A stretch of DNA of 64,000 bases from Sphingobacterium sp. UT-1RO-CII-1. GTDB lineage: Bacteria > Bacteroidota > Bacteroidia > Sphingobacteriales > Sphingobacteriaceae. The DNA is taken from NCBI RefSeq assembly GCF_026711005.1, contig NZ_JAPPVJ010000003.1, positions 372,001 through 436,000 of the forward strand, read 5' to 3'. This document shows, in pieces, positions 44,726 through 53,160 of this stretch. Below the pieces are notes generated by a model, which saw only the letters and a program-made list of their open reading frames with translations, made no database searches and was not told the DNA's origin. The translations under genes were made by a program, and so were the position numbers. Within the stretch, counting starts at the first letter, position 1. Each line of letters begins with the position of its first letter.

Positions 44726-45445
44726 CTATACTACAGGGTTGTCCGTGAACTTGTAACCTACCCCACGTATAGAGTGAAAGAAAACCGGGTGTTTCTGATC
44801 CGGTTCAAAATATTTACGGAATGTCAAGATGAAGTTATCAATGGTTCTTGTAGACGGGTAAACGTCGTAGTTCCATACAGTTTCTAAAATCTGCTCTCTT
44901 GAGACCGCTTCATTCTTACGTTCTATCAATAACTTTAGCAGCATTGTCTCCTTCTTCGTTAAAGAAGTAATGGTTCCATCCGCATGGTGCAGCTCGAAAG
45001 AATTGAAATAGATCGTTTTATCACCTATTACGTAAGAGTTAAATTCCTTCAAATCGTCTGGCTTTAAGCCACGACGGATTAAATTACCAACACGTAATAT
45101 CAACTCTTCTAAATTAAAAGGTTTAACCAAATAATCATCGGCTCCTTTTTTCAATCCTGTAATACGGTCTTCACTACTATTTTTCGCTGTAAGGAACATA
45201 ATAGGCACCTCAGTATTTTGCAGTCTAATGGTTTCTGCGACTTGAAAACCATCAATTTCAGGAATCATAACATCTAGAATAATTAGATTAAATCGTTCTT
45301 CCTTAAAAACTTTTAATGCTTTTTTTCCATCGGTTGCCGTAGTCACGCGATATCCTTCAAGCTCAAGGTTTAATTTGATCGCTTCTAAAAGATGCTCTTC
45401 GTCTTCTACTAATAGTATTCTTTGTTTAGCTTGCATAGTTTTCAA
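44726..45445 (-). CDS. OmpR/PhoB-type response regulator
   Basis: 239 aa. Receiver domain with acidic pocket VEDEEH, phosphoacceptor Asp in LIILDVMIPEIDGF (about residue 55), conserved Thr and Lys (FLTAKN, GADDYLVKPF). C-terminal winged helix with TSLTKKETMLLKLL, TRTIDNFILTFRKYF and HSIRGVGYKF. The coding start overlaps the kinase gene by 20 bp, or 11 bp if the second ATG (45436) is used. Probably phosphorylated by the adjacent kinase; targets unknown. Confidence 0.95.
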   Translation of the reverse strand: MKTMQAKQRILLVEDEEHLLEAIKLNLELEGYRVTTATDGKKALKVFKEERFNLIILDVMIPEIDGFQVAETIRLQNTEVPIMFLTAKNSSEDRITGLKKGADDYLVKPFNLEELILRVGNLIRRGLKPDDLKEFNSYVIGDKTIYFNSFELHHADGTITSLTKKETMLLKLLIERKNEAVSREQILETVWNYDVYPSTRTIDNFILTFRKYFEPDQKHPVFFHSIRGVGYKFTDNPVV

Positions 45446-46304
45446 ATGTTACTTCAAAAATACTCCCTGATGGAGTGTTATCTTTCACTTTTATAGAGGC
45501 ATTGTGCTTTTGCAACACTGTTTTCACAATGTACAGTCCCAAACCAGTACCTTTAGCTTTTCGAGTAGATTCCTTTCCTACTCTATAAAATTTATTAAAT
45601 ATAACTTTTTTCTCTTCATCTGGTATACCATGTCCATGATCTGCCACGGAAAACAAGAGTTTTCCTTCCTCTTTTTCAGCAAGTTTCACTACTATATTAG
45701 CACAAGGAGGCGAGTATTTTATTGCATTTTCAATAAGGTTATTAACCACATTAGTAATAGCAAACTTATCGGCATAAATATATACGCCTTCCTGAATATC
45801 AGTTTTAATAATTTGTGTACTGCAGGCATTCTTCTGTAACCTATCAACAACATCATTAATAACCTTAGTGAATTCAAAATCTTCCTTAGGTAAGTTAAAA
45901 CTTTTGCTTTCAAGCTTCGTTGTCAATAAAACATTTTCAACTAAATCATCCAAGCGTTCAATGTCTTTTAGTGAATTGGATAAGAAGCTTTTCTGTTGTT
46001 CTCTATCCAAATCTCTTTTAAGAATAGTTTGAATATATAGTTTTACCGATGCAAGTGGTGATTTCAATTCATGGGTGACAGCAAGTAAAAAGTTTTGTTG
46101 CTGCTGTTGATCCTTATGCTCACGAATAATCAGTTTTTTTAAACGGATAGCCCCCCAAAGAAATATCAATAAAAAGAAAACTCCTTCCCCTATGATCATT
46201 ACTTTGCGTTCGGGTTCATAATTCACTAAAAGATACCCCCACCAAAAGAGCTGCGTAATAGCATAAAAAACCAAGAAGTAAAATAAAACCAGCGCTCTCT
46301 TCAT
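45426..46304 (-). CDS. Sensor histidine kinase with minimal sensor
   Basis: 292 aa. Two TM helices (about residues 5-25 and 34-55) joined by a very short loop, so no periplasmic sensor domain. HisKA H-box FLLAVTHELKSPLASVKLYI; HATPase: NVVNNLIENAIKYSPP (N box), FSVADHGHGIP (G1), KGTGLGLYIVK (G2). An ATG at 46328 lies inside the -7 box at 46326-46333, so the start at 46304 is preferred. First gene of kinase - regulator - TPR - hemE. Confidence 0.92.
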   Translation of the reverse strand: MKRALVLFYFLVFYAITQLFWWGYLLVNYEPERKVMIIGEGVFFLLIFLWGAIRLKKLIIREHKDQQQQQNFLLAVTHELKSPLASVKLYIQTILKRDLDREQQKSFLSNSLKDIERLDDLVENVLLTTKLESKSFNLPKEDFEFTKVINDVVDRLQKNACSTQIIKTDIQEGVYIYADKFAITNVVNNLIENAIKYSPPCANIVVKLAEKEEGKLLFSVADHGHGIPDEEKKVIFNKFYRVGKESTRKAKGTGLGLYIVKTVLQKHNASIKVKDNTPSGSIFEVTFENYAS

Positions 46305-46325
46305 ATATGTGAATATCAATGTACA

Positions 46326-46333
46326 CAAAAATA
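46326..46333 (-). promoter_or_regulatory. Candidate -7 box of the kinase-hemE operon
   Basis: TATTTTTG on the minus strand, 21 nt before the preferred ATG at 46304. The -33 site reads TTTAAT, near TTTG. Confidence 0.4.
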
Positions 46334-46467
46334 AGTAATTGCTGATAGCAATTAAAGCAACAGCTTACATTTTGACACTAATACGAAAAACTATTTCTTT
46401 CAGTTGAGTGAGGCTCAACGTATCCGTAAAGCAAACACAGTCTCCCAACAATTATGCTGATTTTTTG

Positions 46468-46475
46468 TAAATTTG
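46468..46475 (+). promoter_or_regulatory. Candidate -7 box of the HAD gene
   Basis: TAAATTTG ends 3 nt before the ATG at 46479. A TTG triplet inside the box could be misread as a start. It predicts a leaderless mRNA. Confidence 0.45.
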
Positions 46476-46478
46476 TCT

Positions 46479-47180
46479 ATGTTTTTAAGCAAGAAAGATA
46501 TTTTCTTTGATTTGGATCACACTATTTGGGACTTTGATCTAAATGCAAAAGAAACCTTACACGAATTATATTACAATTACCGTTTTGATCAGTTATTTAA
46601 CACGAAAAACTCTGATTTATTTATTGAAACATATACTGTAAATAATCACAGATTGTGGGATCTCTATCATCATGGTAAAATCGATAAAAAGACACTTCGC
46701 AAAGCAAGATTTGAAGATACGTTTACCCAATTAGGTGTTGACCCTTCCTTATTTCCTGTTGCTTTTGAAGAGGAATATTTAGCCATTTGTCCTACAAAAA
46801 CAAATTTGTTCCCTCATGCCCACGAGACATTAGCTTATTTGTATAACAAATATACACTTCATCTTATTTCAAATGGATTTAAAGAAGCTTGTGAAAAAAA
46901 ACTTAAGCACAGTAAGTTATCTCCTTATTTCAAAACAATAGTTATCTCTGAAAATGTTGGTGTAAATAAACCTCACCCCCAGATTTTCGAATATGCTGTT
47001 ACAGAAGGCAATACTAACAAGGAATTGTCTATTATGATTGGAGATAATTTAGATGCTGACGTTCGGGGTGCACAAAATTTCGGAATGGACGCTATATTTT
47101 TTAATCCTACAAAAATAGAAAAACCGACAGATGTAAAACACATGATTATGGATCTAAAAGAATTACAATCTGTACTATAA
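46479..47180 (+). CDS. YjjG-like HAD-family nucleotidase
   Basis: 233-aa HAD hydrolase, noncanonical pyrimidine nucleotidase (YjjG) type. HAD motif I is IFFDLDHTIWDFD; motif II Ser/Thr in LISNGF; motif III Lys around CEKKLKHSKL; motif IV MIGDNLDADVRGA. ATG at 46479 is preferred over a TTG at 46473, which lies in the promoter box. Role by family: removal of modified or toxic pyrimidine nucleotides. Monocistronic, convergent with the DUF1080 gene. Confidence 0.9.
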   Translation: MFLSKKDIFFDLDHTIWDFDLNAKETLHELYYNYRFDQLFNTKNSDLFIETYTVNNHRLWDLYHHGKIDKKTLRKARFEDTFTQLGVDPSLFPVAFEEEYLAICPTKTNLFPHAHETLAYLYNKYTLHLISNGFKEACEKKLKHSKLSPYFKTIVISENVGVNKPHPQIFEYAVTEGNTNKELSIMIGDNLDADVRGAQNFGMDAIFFNPTKIEKPTDVKHMIMDLKELQSVL

Positions 47181-47197
47181 CGACAATTCCATTTAAC

Positions 47198-47236
47198 AAA
47201 CAAGGGGTATATTTTCTTGAAATACACCCCTTGTTT
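47198..47236. terminator. Bidirectional terminator, HAD / DUF1080
   Basis: Stem AAACAAGGGGT / ACCCCTTGTTT extended by 5 further pairs after one mismatch, short loop. Lies between convergent genes. Confidence 0.8.
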
Positions 47237-47256
47237 AATAGGTTTCAAAAACTTAA

Positions 47257-48072
47257 TTACAACGCCTTAACTGTCACGTTTTTAAGCCACACATCATCGC
47301 CATGATCTTGGAAACCAATAACTCCTGACTTAGACTTACCACCAACATTACTCAGTAAAGTAAAAGCCAACGGCCATTTTTCAGCACTAAACTTACTGCT
47401 TTGTAAAAGTTCTATCCATTCTGGAGAACGCAAATCATACTCCACAACTTTAACATCATTTTGGTAATGTGTTACTTTGCCCTTGTTTACAACTATTTTA
47501 GCTTTATTCCATTCACCAGCAGGCTTCGCATTCTGTGGATTTGCAGGAATCATGTCATACAAAGATGCAGATTTACGATTGCCATTCACTCCCTGCTTCG
47601 CATCGGGATGATTCTCATTATCCAACAACTGATATTCAGGACTGGAAATATAAATAGGCTGGCCTTTTACTTCTTTTGCTAAAAAGAATACTCCCGAATT
47701 TCCTGCGTGAGAAATTTTCCATTCAAACTCTAATTCGAAATTCTTAAAATCATATGCAAAAATGATATCACCGCCCTCTGGTTTTTCGATTCCAGCAGGA
47801 GATTTAGAAAATTTCAATGTTCCATCTTCTATCGACCACTTAGAAGGGACATGATCTTTATTATAGCCTCTCCACCCTTCTAAAGAAGAACCATCAAAAA
47901 GTATGTAAGCCCCGTTAGCATTTTTCTTAAAAGACTTTATATTAACTTTTGACAGATTATTCAATTCATAACTTGGTACTTCTATTTTACCAATTTTACT
48001 TTGTCCCATACTTGGAGTTGCTAAAGATAACAATGCAAAAGCTCCAATAACGCCTGCAATTTTTCTATTCAT
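47257..48072 (-). CDS. Secreted DUF1080-domain protein
   Basis: 271 aa; signal peptide MNRKIAGVIGAFALLSLATP-SMGQ. An ATG at 48132 adds 20 residues before that signal and is unlikely. One DUF1080 domain: YILFDGSSLEGWRGYN, WSIEDGTLKF, LEFEWKISHAGNSGVFFL, SPEYQLLDN, and AGEWNKAKIVVNKGKVTHYQ. Family members are glycoside- or 3-keto-sugar-active. It is the second DUF1080 protein in the window. Confidence 0.88.
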   Translation of the reverse strand: MNRKIAGVIGAFALLSLATPSMGQSKIGKIEVPSYELNNLSKVNIKSFKKNANGAYILFDGSSLEGWRGYNKDHVPSKWSIEDGTLKFSKSPAGIEKPEGGDIIFAYDFKNFELEFEWKISHAGNSGVFFLAKEVKGQPIYISSPEYQLLDNENHPDAKQGVNGNRKSASLYDMIPANPQNAKPAGEWNKAKIVVNKGKVTHYQNDVKVVEYDLRSPEWIELLQSSKFSAEKWPLAFTLLSNVGGKSKSGVIGFQDHGDDVWLKNVTVKAL

Positions 48073-48339
48073 ATGTTTATAATTTATTTTCTTAATACAA
48101 TTATTGTGAAAGATATATATCATATGTTTCACAAATTTAATTTATCATGCTAAATGAGTATAAAAACCTGTCGTCTTAATTCCCTTTAAAACACATAGCA
48201 TGAACATCTAATATTTTTAAGTATTCGTTTAGTTTGATTATTATCTAATTTAACGCAGTATCATCTTTCTCTTTTGCTATTTTTCACGTCTCTTGAAAGA
48301 TGATTGTGCCAATAAAGATAATAAAGTTAATGAATTTAT

Positions 48340-50838
48340 CTAAAATCCAACACCTCCCATTTCTTCATCTCCTCCACTATACTCACTACGGTTATTCTTT
48401 TTGTTTAAATCTTGGATTCCGAAACGATATGAGAAAGACAAATTAAATGTGCGAGGCATCCATCTATGTTCCATTTTAATAAGCTGATTAGGCAAATGAT
48501 TTTCCATTCTAAACTTACGGGTATTAAACACATCACGAACATTGAACATAACTGTTCCTTTTCCTTTAAGGATGTCTTGTCGTAAAGCCACATCAACCCC
48601 GGTCATAGACTTCATTTTTCCCTGCAACCATTCTTGAGGCGCTCGATAGTCCGCACGGATCTGCATAGATGTTGCTTTCGCAAATTTAACATTGGTATTG
48701 ATATTTCCATTCCAACTAAAGTTTTCCGCTTCATTGGCTTCAAACTCTTTATACGGTGTAGTATGATTATAGAATACGTTGACATTCGCTGTCGCATCCC
48801 ACCATTTCAATAAATTCACTTTGGAAATCAACTCCACACCAGCGGCATCTTGCTTCGCAACATTCTCCCACCTACTGTATGTAACATTACTCTTATCACC
48901 AACAATATGAGCTATCTCTGCAGGGTCTCTTAAGAATGGGCTCGTCATATCACTAACGTGTCTATAATAAGCGGAAGTTATAAAATTCCATTTTTCATAA
49001 AATTTAGCAAAACTAAGCTCAAAAGAATGTATATCTTCAGGCAAAAGGTCTGGGTTTCCTTGTCGGTAATTTGTTTCATCCGAAATATTTAAAAACGGAT
49101 TAACTTGCCATCCTCTTGGTCTTTGCACTCTTCGGGTATAAGACATCTGTACTTTATCACCTTTTTCTCCTAACTCATAGGTCAGGAAGAGACTTGGGTA
49201 AACTCTAAAAAAGTCCTGCTTTCCCTTCGTTACTCTTTTATCCTCATCTGCATCAGGATCTAGATTATAATACGTCGAATTTAAATATGTCTGCTCTCCT
49301 CTTAACCCTACCTGAACACCTACTTTTTCAGTCAACATACGTTGATAATTAGCATACAAAGCGTGTACGCTATTTTTTAAATCAAAATCATTACTCACCG
49401 TATAGTCGGGCTTATATTGCCCAGAAGCAGCATCCATAAGCTCAGACCATTGCGAGTCTTCACTATTTCGAACAATACCACGATAACCTGCTTCAAACTT
49501 ATGGTTTTCGGCAAAAGGCAACACATAGTCTGTCTGAAAATTCCAGTTCTTTCCTGATTCACTTGTTACATTATTTCTTTGCAGAGGGGCGATTCCACTA
49601 GCATAAGTCTGATAATAATCATTTGTACCATCTTCCTTATCACTGCCGTACGTGACATTTGCAGTCAGTTCCTCTCCTTCTCTTTTCAGCTCTTGTTTAA
49701 AATCAAAAGTAAGATCAAAACCTAAGTCATCCTCATACTGTTGTGTATTTCGTTCGGAACTTGCTCCGTAAGCTGGTATATTAAAATATTGATAATTTAT
49801 ATAAGAGCGACGATCATTGTCTCGCACACTTACGTTAGCACCAATACTTAATGTTGTCTTAGGTGCGGCATAAAAATCAGTTCCAAAACGAATTGTGTGG
49901 CTATTATTTTTACGTTTATTTTCTGTCCGACTTATAGTCTGCTCGCTCTTATCGCTTACAAGCCCATCGATCAACTGTATATTATCATTAAAACTATCGC
50001 CAGGATTATTGCGTCTAGCATAGTTATAGCCTCCAAAGAAATTGAACTGACGATCTCGATAGTTGAGATTTAAGCCTGCACTATAATTGTCATAAGATCC
50101 TCCGGTTGCCGTTACATTGCCATTTAGACCCGTACGGATATCCTTTTTCAATACTATATTAATTATTCCAGACTGTCCTTCTGCATCATATTTAGATGAA
50201 GGATTAGTAACGACCTCCACTTTGGCAATTGAGTTTGCCGGCAACGATTGTAATAAGCTATTTATATCTGAGCCTGCCATAGCTGACTCTTTTCCATCAA
50301 TCAATATTTTAACACTAGTAGAGCCCCTTAGAGATACACTACCATCCGAATCAACTTGTATCGTAGGTACATTCTGTAAGACATCACTAGCAGACCCTCC
50401 CACACTAACTAAACTTTGAGATACGTCAAAAACCTTTTTATCAATACCCAATTGAACATCCGGCACTCTACCTTCCACAACAATTTGCTCTAAAACACTC
50501 CCATCACTTTTCATGATTATGGTTCCTAAATCTAATAGTTGCTCTTTATCAACCTTTATCGACTCTTTAAGAACATCCAACATTCCTAAAAATGTGATAC
50601 GCAACATATATGTTCCATAATCCACACTTTCAAACATTATTTGCCCATTGACATCACTTTGCGCACCATCAACATAGGTATTGCTTCCCTGTTTAAGAAG
50701 GGCTGCACTAGCTCCGATCACAACTTCTTTAGTTTCACTATCAACTAGAGTGATTTTTATTTTACCTTTTTGAGCGATTGAGAAGAAAGGGATAAGAATA
50801 AGAAAGAAAAATAGGGGTGATTTTTTAGTGTACAACAT
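48340..50838 (-). CDS. TonB-dependent receptor, outer membrane beta-barrel family
   Basis: 832 aa: signal peptide (ending FFSIAQ), a carboxypeptidase-regulatory-like domain (about residues 25-110), plug with SDVLQNVPTIQVDSDGSVSLRG and SSKYDAEGQSGIINIVLKKD, then a large barrel (OMP_b-brl_3 type) with YTRRVQRPRGWQVNPFLNIS. C-terminal tail SEYSGGDEEMGGVGF is unusual, being glycine and acid rich beyond the last strand. No cognate lipoprotein next to it; substrate unknown. Confidence 0.9.
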   Translation of the reverse strand: MLYTKKSPLFFFLILIPFFSIAQKGKIKITLVDSETKEVVIGASAALLKQGSNTYVDGAQSDVNGQIMFESVDYGTYMLRITFLGMLDVLKESIKVDKEQLLDLGTIIMKSDGSVLEQIVVEGRVPDVQLGIDKKVFDVSQSLVSVGGSASDVLQNVPTIQVDSDGSVSLRGSTSVKILIDGKESAMAGSDINSLLQSLPANSIAKVEVVTNPSSKYDAEGQSGIINIVLKKDIRTGLNGNVTATGGSYDNYSAGLNLNYRDRQFNFFGGYNYARRNNPGDSFNDNIQLIDGLVSDKSEQTISRTENKRKNNSHTIRFGTDFYAAPKTTLSIGANVSVRDNDRRSYINYQYFNIPAYGASSERNTQQYEDDLGFDLTFDFKQELKREGEELTANVTYGSDKEDGTNDYYQTYASGIAPLQRNNVTSESGKNWNFQTDYVLPFAENHKFEAGYRGIVRNSEDSQWSELMDAASGQYKPDYTVSNDFDLKNSVHALYANYQRMLTEKVGVQVGLRGEQTYLNSTYYNLDPDADEDKRVTKGKQDFFRVYPSLFLTYELGEKGDKVQMSYTRRVQRPRGWQVNPFLNISDETNYRQGNPDLLPEDIHSFELSFAKFYEKWNFITSAYYRHVSDMTSPFLRDPAEIAHIVGDKSNVTYSRWENVAKQDAAGVELISKVNLLKWWDATANVNVFYNHTTPYKEFEANEAENFSWNGNINTNVKFAKATSMQIRADYRAPQEWLQGKMKSMTGVDVALRQDILKGKGTVMFNVRDVFNTRKFRMENHLPNQLIKMEHRWMPRTFNLSFSYRFGIQDLNKKNNRSEYSGGDEEMGGVGF

Positions 50839-50919
50839 TATAAAGTTCGTTCGTTTTCACAAAAAAACAAAATAATACCAAGCACTCAACTATCGTAACC
50901 GCATTATTACGAACAACAA

Positions 50920-51201
50920 CTATTCTACAGAAACAGTTAACCCCTCTGATTTGAGTATTTTACGATAGATTTCCATTTCTGTAAATGAGCCTTCTAAGAC
51001 AGCACATTTACCTTCATTATGCACTTTCCATGCAATCTGTTCGGCCTGCACTTCAGTATATTGCAAATGCTTCATCAAACATACAATCACGTGATCAAAA
51101 GTATTGATTTCATCGTTCCATAAGATCAATCTATTTGAAGGTTTAATAGCTGATAATATTTCCTCCAGCGTAAAAGTTTCTTGCTCAGTCTGTACACTCA
51201 T
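50920..51201 (-). CDS. clpS: ClpS adaptor
   Basis: 93 aa. Adaptor that delivers N-degron substrates to ClpAP-type proteases. Seen: LILWNDEINTFDHVIVCLMKH (N-D-x-x-T/N-x-x, substrate pocket) and AWKVHNEGKCAVLEG (the VH-x-x-G motif). ATG lies 4 nt from a -7 box. Divergent from fabH. Confidence 0.95.
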   Translation of the reverse strand: MSVQTEQETFTLEEILSAIKPSNRLILWNDEINTFDHVIVCLMKHLQYTEVQAEQIAWKVHNEGKCAVLEGSFTEMEIYRKILKSEGLTVSVE

Positions 51202-51205
51202 TTTA

Positions 51206-51213
51206 CAAAAATA
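51206..51213 (-). promoter_or_regulatory. Candidate -7 box of clpS
   Basis: TATTTTTG on the minus strand, separated from the clpS ATG by TAAA (4 nt); predicts a leaderless mRNA. Confidence 0.45.
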
Positions 51214-51233
51214 GCTATTTTTTAAAAATTACG

Positions 51234-51241
51234 TAGCTTTG
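51234..51241 (+). promoter_or_regulatory. Candidate -7 box of fabH
   Basis: TAGCTTTG, TAnnTTTG consensus, 24 nt before the fabH ATG. It is back-to-back with the clpS promoter in a 64 bp gap. Confidence 0.4.
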
Positions 51242-51265
51242 CTTGTGATCTAATAGAATATATTT

Positions 51266-52312
51266 ATGTATCAATCAACTATTGCGGGCATTGGTTATTA
51301 TGTCCCGAAGAACGTCTATACAAATAACGACCTTACCCGCTTCATGGATACAAGTGATGAGTGGATACAGGAAAGGACTGGAATTAAAGAACGCAGATAC
51401 GCAGATAGGCTGGAAGAAACAACCACGGGAATGGGAGTCGAAGCGGCAAAAATAGCGATAGAGCGTGCAAATACAACAGCCCAAGATATAGATTTTATAA
51501 TTTTCGCCACACTATCTCCTGATTACTACTTCCCCGGTTGCGCAGTCCTTTTACAGCGGGAAATGGGTATGAAAGAAATCGGAGCACTTGACGTAAGAAA
51601 TCAATGTTCGGGATTTATTTATGCGCTGTCTATTGCTGATCAATTTATAAAAACAGGGATGTATAAAAACATCTTAGTCGTAGGCGCTGAAAAGCAATCT
51701 TTTGCTATTGATTATGCGACGAGAAGTCGAAATGTATCTGTTATTTTTGGAGATGGAGCTGGCGCCGTTGTTATGCAACCTACAACAGAGCCCGGTAAAG
51801 GAATTTTAAGCACACACTTACATTCGGACGGCGCCGAAGCCGAAAAGTTAGCTTTATACTACCCAGGCGCTTCAGCAGGAAAATGGTTAGATAAGAAACC
51901 TACTTTACCCGAACAGGAATTAGGCGGATTGTTTATGACAAAAGAAATGCTAGAAGATGGCTCTATCTTCCCGCACATGGATGGACAAGCTGTCTTTAAA
52001 AAAGCTGTAGTCAAATTCCCGGAAGTAATTCATGAAGCACTCAGCGCTAACAATTTATTGACCACTGATATCGACTTATTAGTTCCGCACCAAGCCAATC
52101 TACGAATTTCCCAATTCATACAAAAAAATCTGGGTCTACGAGATGATCAAGTATTTAATAACATTGAAAAATACGGTAATACAACTGCAGCATCTATCCC
52201 TATTGCTTTATCGGAAGCCTGGGAACAGGGTAAAGTTAAAAAAGGCGATTTAATTTGTTTGGCTGCATTTGGAGCCGGTTTTACTTGGGGGGCCGCACTG
52301 ATTAGGTGGTAA
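51266..52312 (+). CDS. fabH: 3-oxoacyl-ACP synthase III
   Basis: 348-aa thiolase-fold enzyme starting fatty acid synthesis by condensing an acyl-CoA with malonyl-ACP. Catalytic Cys in DVRNQCSGFIYAL, His in LLVPHQANLRIS, Asn in KYGNTTAASIPIAL. MDTSDEWIQERTGIKER at the N-terminus is diagnostic. In this group branched starters (iso-fatty acids) are usual; specificity is not readable here. Single gene; no other fab gene is nearby. Confidence 0.95.
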   Translation: MYQSTIAGIGYYVPKNVYTNNDLTRFMDTSDEWIQERTGIKERRYADRLEETTTGMGVEAAKIAIERANTTAQDIDFIIFATLSPDYYFPGCAVLLQREMGMKEIGALDVRNQCSGFIYALSIADQFIKTGMYKNILVVGAEKQSFAIDYATRSRNVSVIFGDGAGAVVMQPTTEPGKGILSTHLHSDGAEAEKLALYYPGASAGKWLDKKPTLPEQELGGLFMTKEMLEDGSIFPHMDGQAVFKKAVVKFPEVIHEALSANNLLTTDIDLLVPHQANLRISQFIQKNLGLRDDQVFNNIEKYGNTTAASIPIALSEAWEQGKVKKGDLICLAAFGAGFTWGAALIRW

Positions 52313-52324
52313 CTTTATTTTGAT

Positions 52325-52360
52325 AAAAAAAACGGGCACCCAAAGGCCGCCCGTTTTTTT
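52325..52360. terminator. Bidirectional terminator, fabH / fatty acid hydroxylase
   Basis: Stem AAAACGGGC / GCCCGTTTT flanked by an A-run on one side and a T-run on the other; loop with an inner CC/GG. Works on both strands for convergent genes. Confidence 0.85.
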
Positions 52361-52382
52361 ATATTTCATACACAAACTTTAC

Positions 52383-53063
52383 TTAAGCCTCTATTTCGTC
52401 TTTTTTTCTATTCGCTCGCTCTGCTGCTGCTTTCTTCACTCCTTTTTTCGGAAAGCCTGATCCAAATATTACATCCCAAATATAAGAACTTACACCAAAT
52501 CCTTTTTCAGGGTCAGCATAGTGATGTAACATATGATGATCTTTAATACGTTTGAACAAACCTGATTTAAAATTTGCGTGATGCATAGCATAATGGCACT
52601 CGTCATATATGAGGTAACCAAAAAGAAAGCCTGCGAAAAAGGCAGATAATGTGAATTCGCCAAAAAACCAACTCAAAATAAAATATATAATAGCGGCCAT
52701 AGGAATACTTGCCGATAAAGGCATTACTAAGCGCAATCTATCTTTTGGATAATCATGATGTACACCATGGAAAATAAAATGTATCCGTTGTCCCCACGCT
52801 GAGGTAGGATGATAGTGAAAAATCCAGCGATGTAAAACATATTCTGCCAGCGTCCAAAATGCCAACCCAAATATGAAATAACCAACCACACTCCCTGTCG
52901 TCATCTCTCCTATAGCATAAGCCTTATAGATTAAATAGACGATAACCGGAACCCAAAAAATAATAGGTACAAGATAATGAACCTTTGTCAACGACTCTAA
53001 AAAATCACTTTTAAACATTCTTTGTGATTCCGTCGAGTTGGATACATATAACTTCTTTGCCAT
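52383..53063 (-). CDS. Fatty acid hydroxylase (FA2H/sterol desaturase superfamily)
   Basis: 226-aa membrane di-iron enzyme. His clusters in order: HRWIFHYHP, HGVHHDYPKD, CHYAMHH and HHMLHHYAD, within four or so TM helices. Closest in pattern to fatty acid 2-hydroxylase, which adds an alpha-OH to ceramide fatty acids. Sphingobacteria make sphingolipids, so a role in sphingolipid tailoring is plausible. It has the clearest promoter of the window and convergent fabH as neighbour. Confidence 0.88.
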   Translation of the reverse strand: MAKKLYVSNSTESQRMFKSDFLESLTKVHYLVPIIFWVPVIVYLIYKAYAIGEMTTGSVVGYFIFGLAFWTLAEYVLHRWIFHYHPTSAWGQRIHFIFHGVHHDYPKDRLRLVMPLSASIPMAAIIYFILSWFFGEFTLSAFFAGFLFGYLIYDECHYAMHHANFKSGLFKRIKDHHMLHHYADPEKGFGVSSYIWDVIFGSGFPKKGVKKAAAERANRKKDEIEA

Positions 53064-53086
53064 AAAAACATTACTTTTCCAATGTC

Positions 53087-53117
53087 CAAAAATAAGAAGT
53101 ATTACTGCCTAATCAAA
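53087..53117 (-). promoter_or_regulatory. Canonical Bacteroidota promoter of the hydroxylase gene
   Basis: On the minus strand: TTTG (53114-53117), a 19-bp spacer, then TATTTTTG (53087-53094), 23 nt before the ATG. It is the only full -33/-7 match with 19 bp spacing that I found in the window. Confidence 0.7.
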
Positions 53118-53160
53118 GTTTTGCAATTTGAACTTTTTCACTTTTTTGTCAAAAGATCAA

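Noticed and set aside
46473..46478. TTG start for the HAD gene
   Set aside because: The TTG is part of a TAAATTTG promoter box; the ATG 6 bp later gives the normal N-terminus.
48340..50838. Assignment of this receptor to the heme or SusC systems
   Set aside because: No heme-receptor motif, no SusC signature and no lipoprotein partner; left as a TonB-dependent receptor of unknown substrate.
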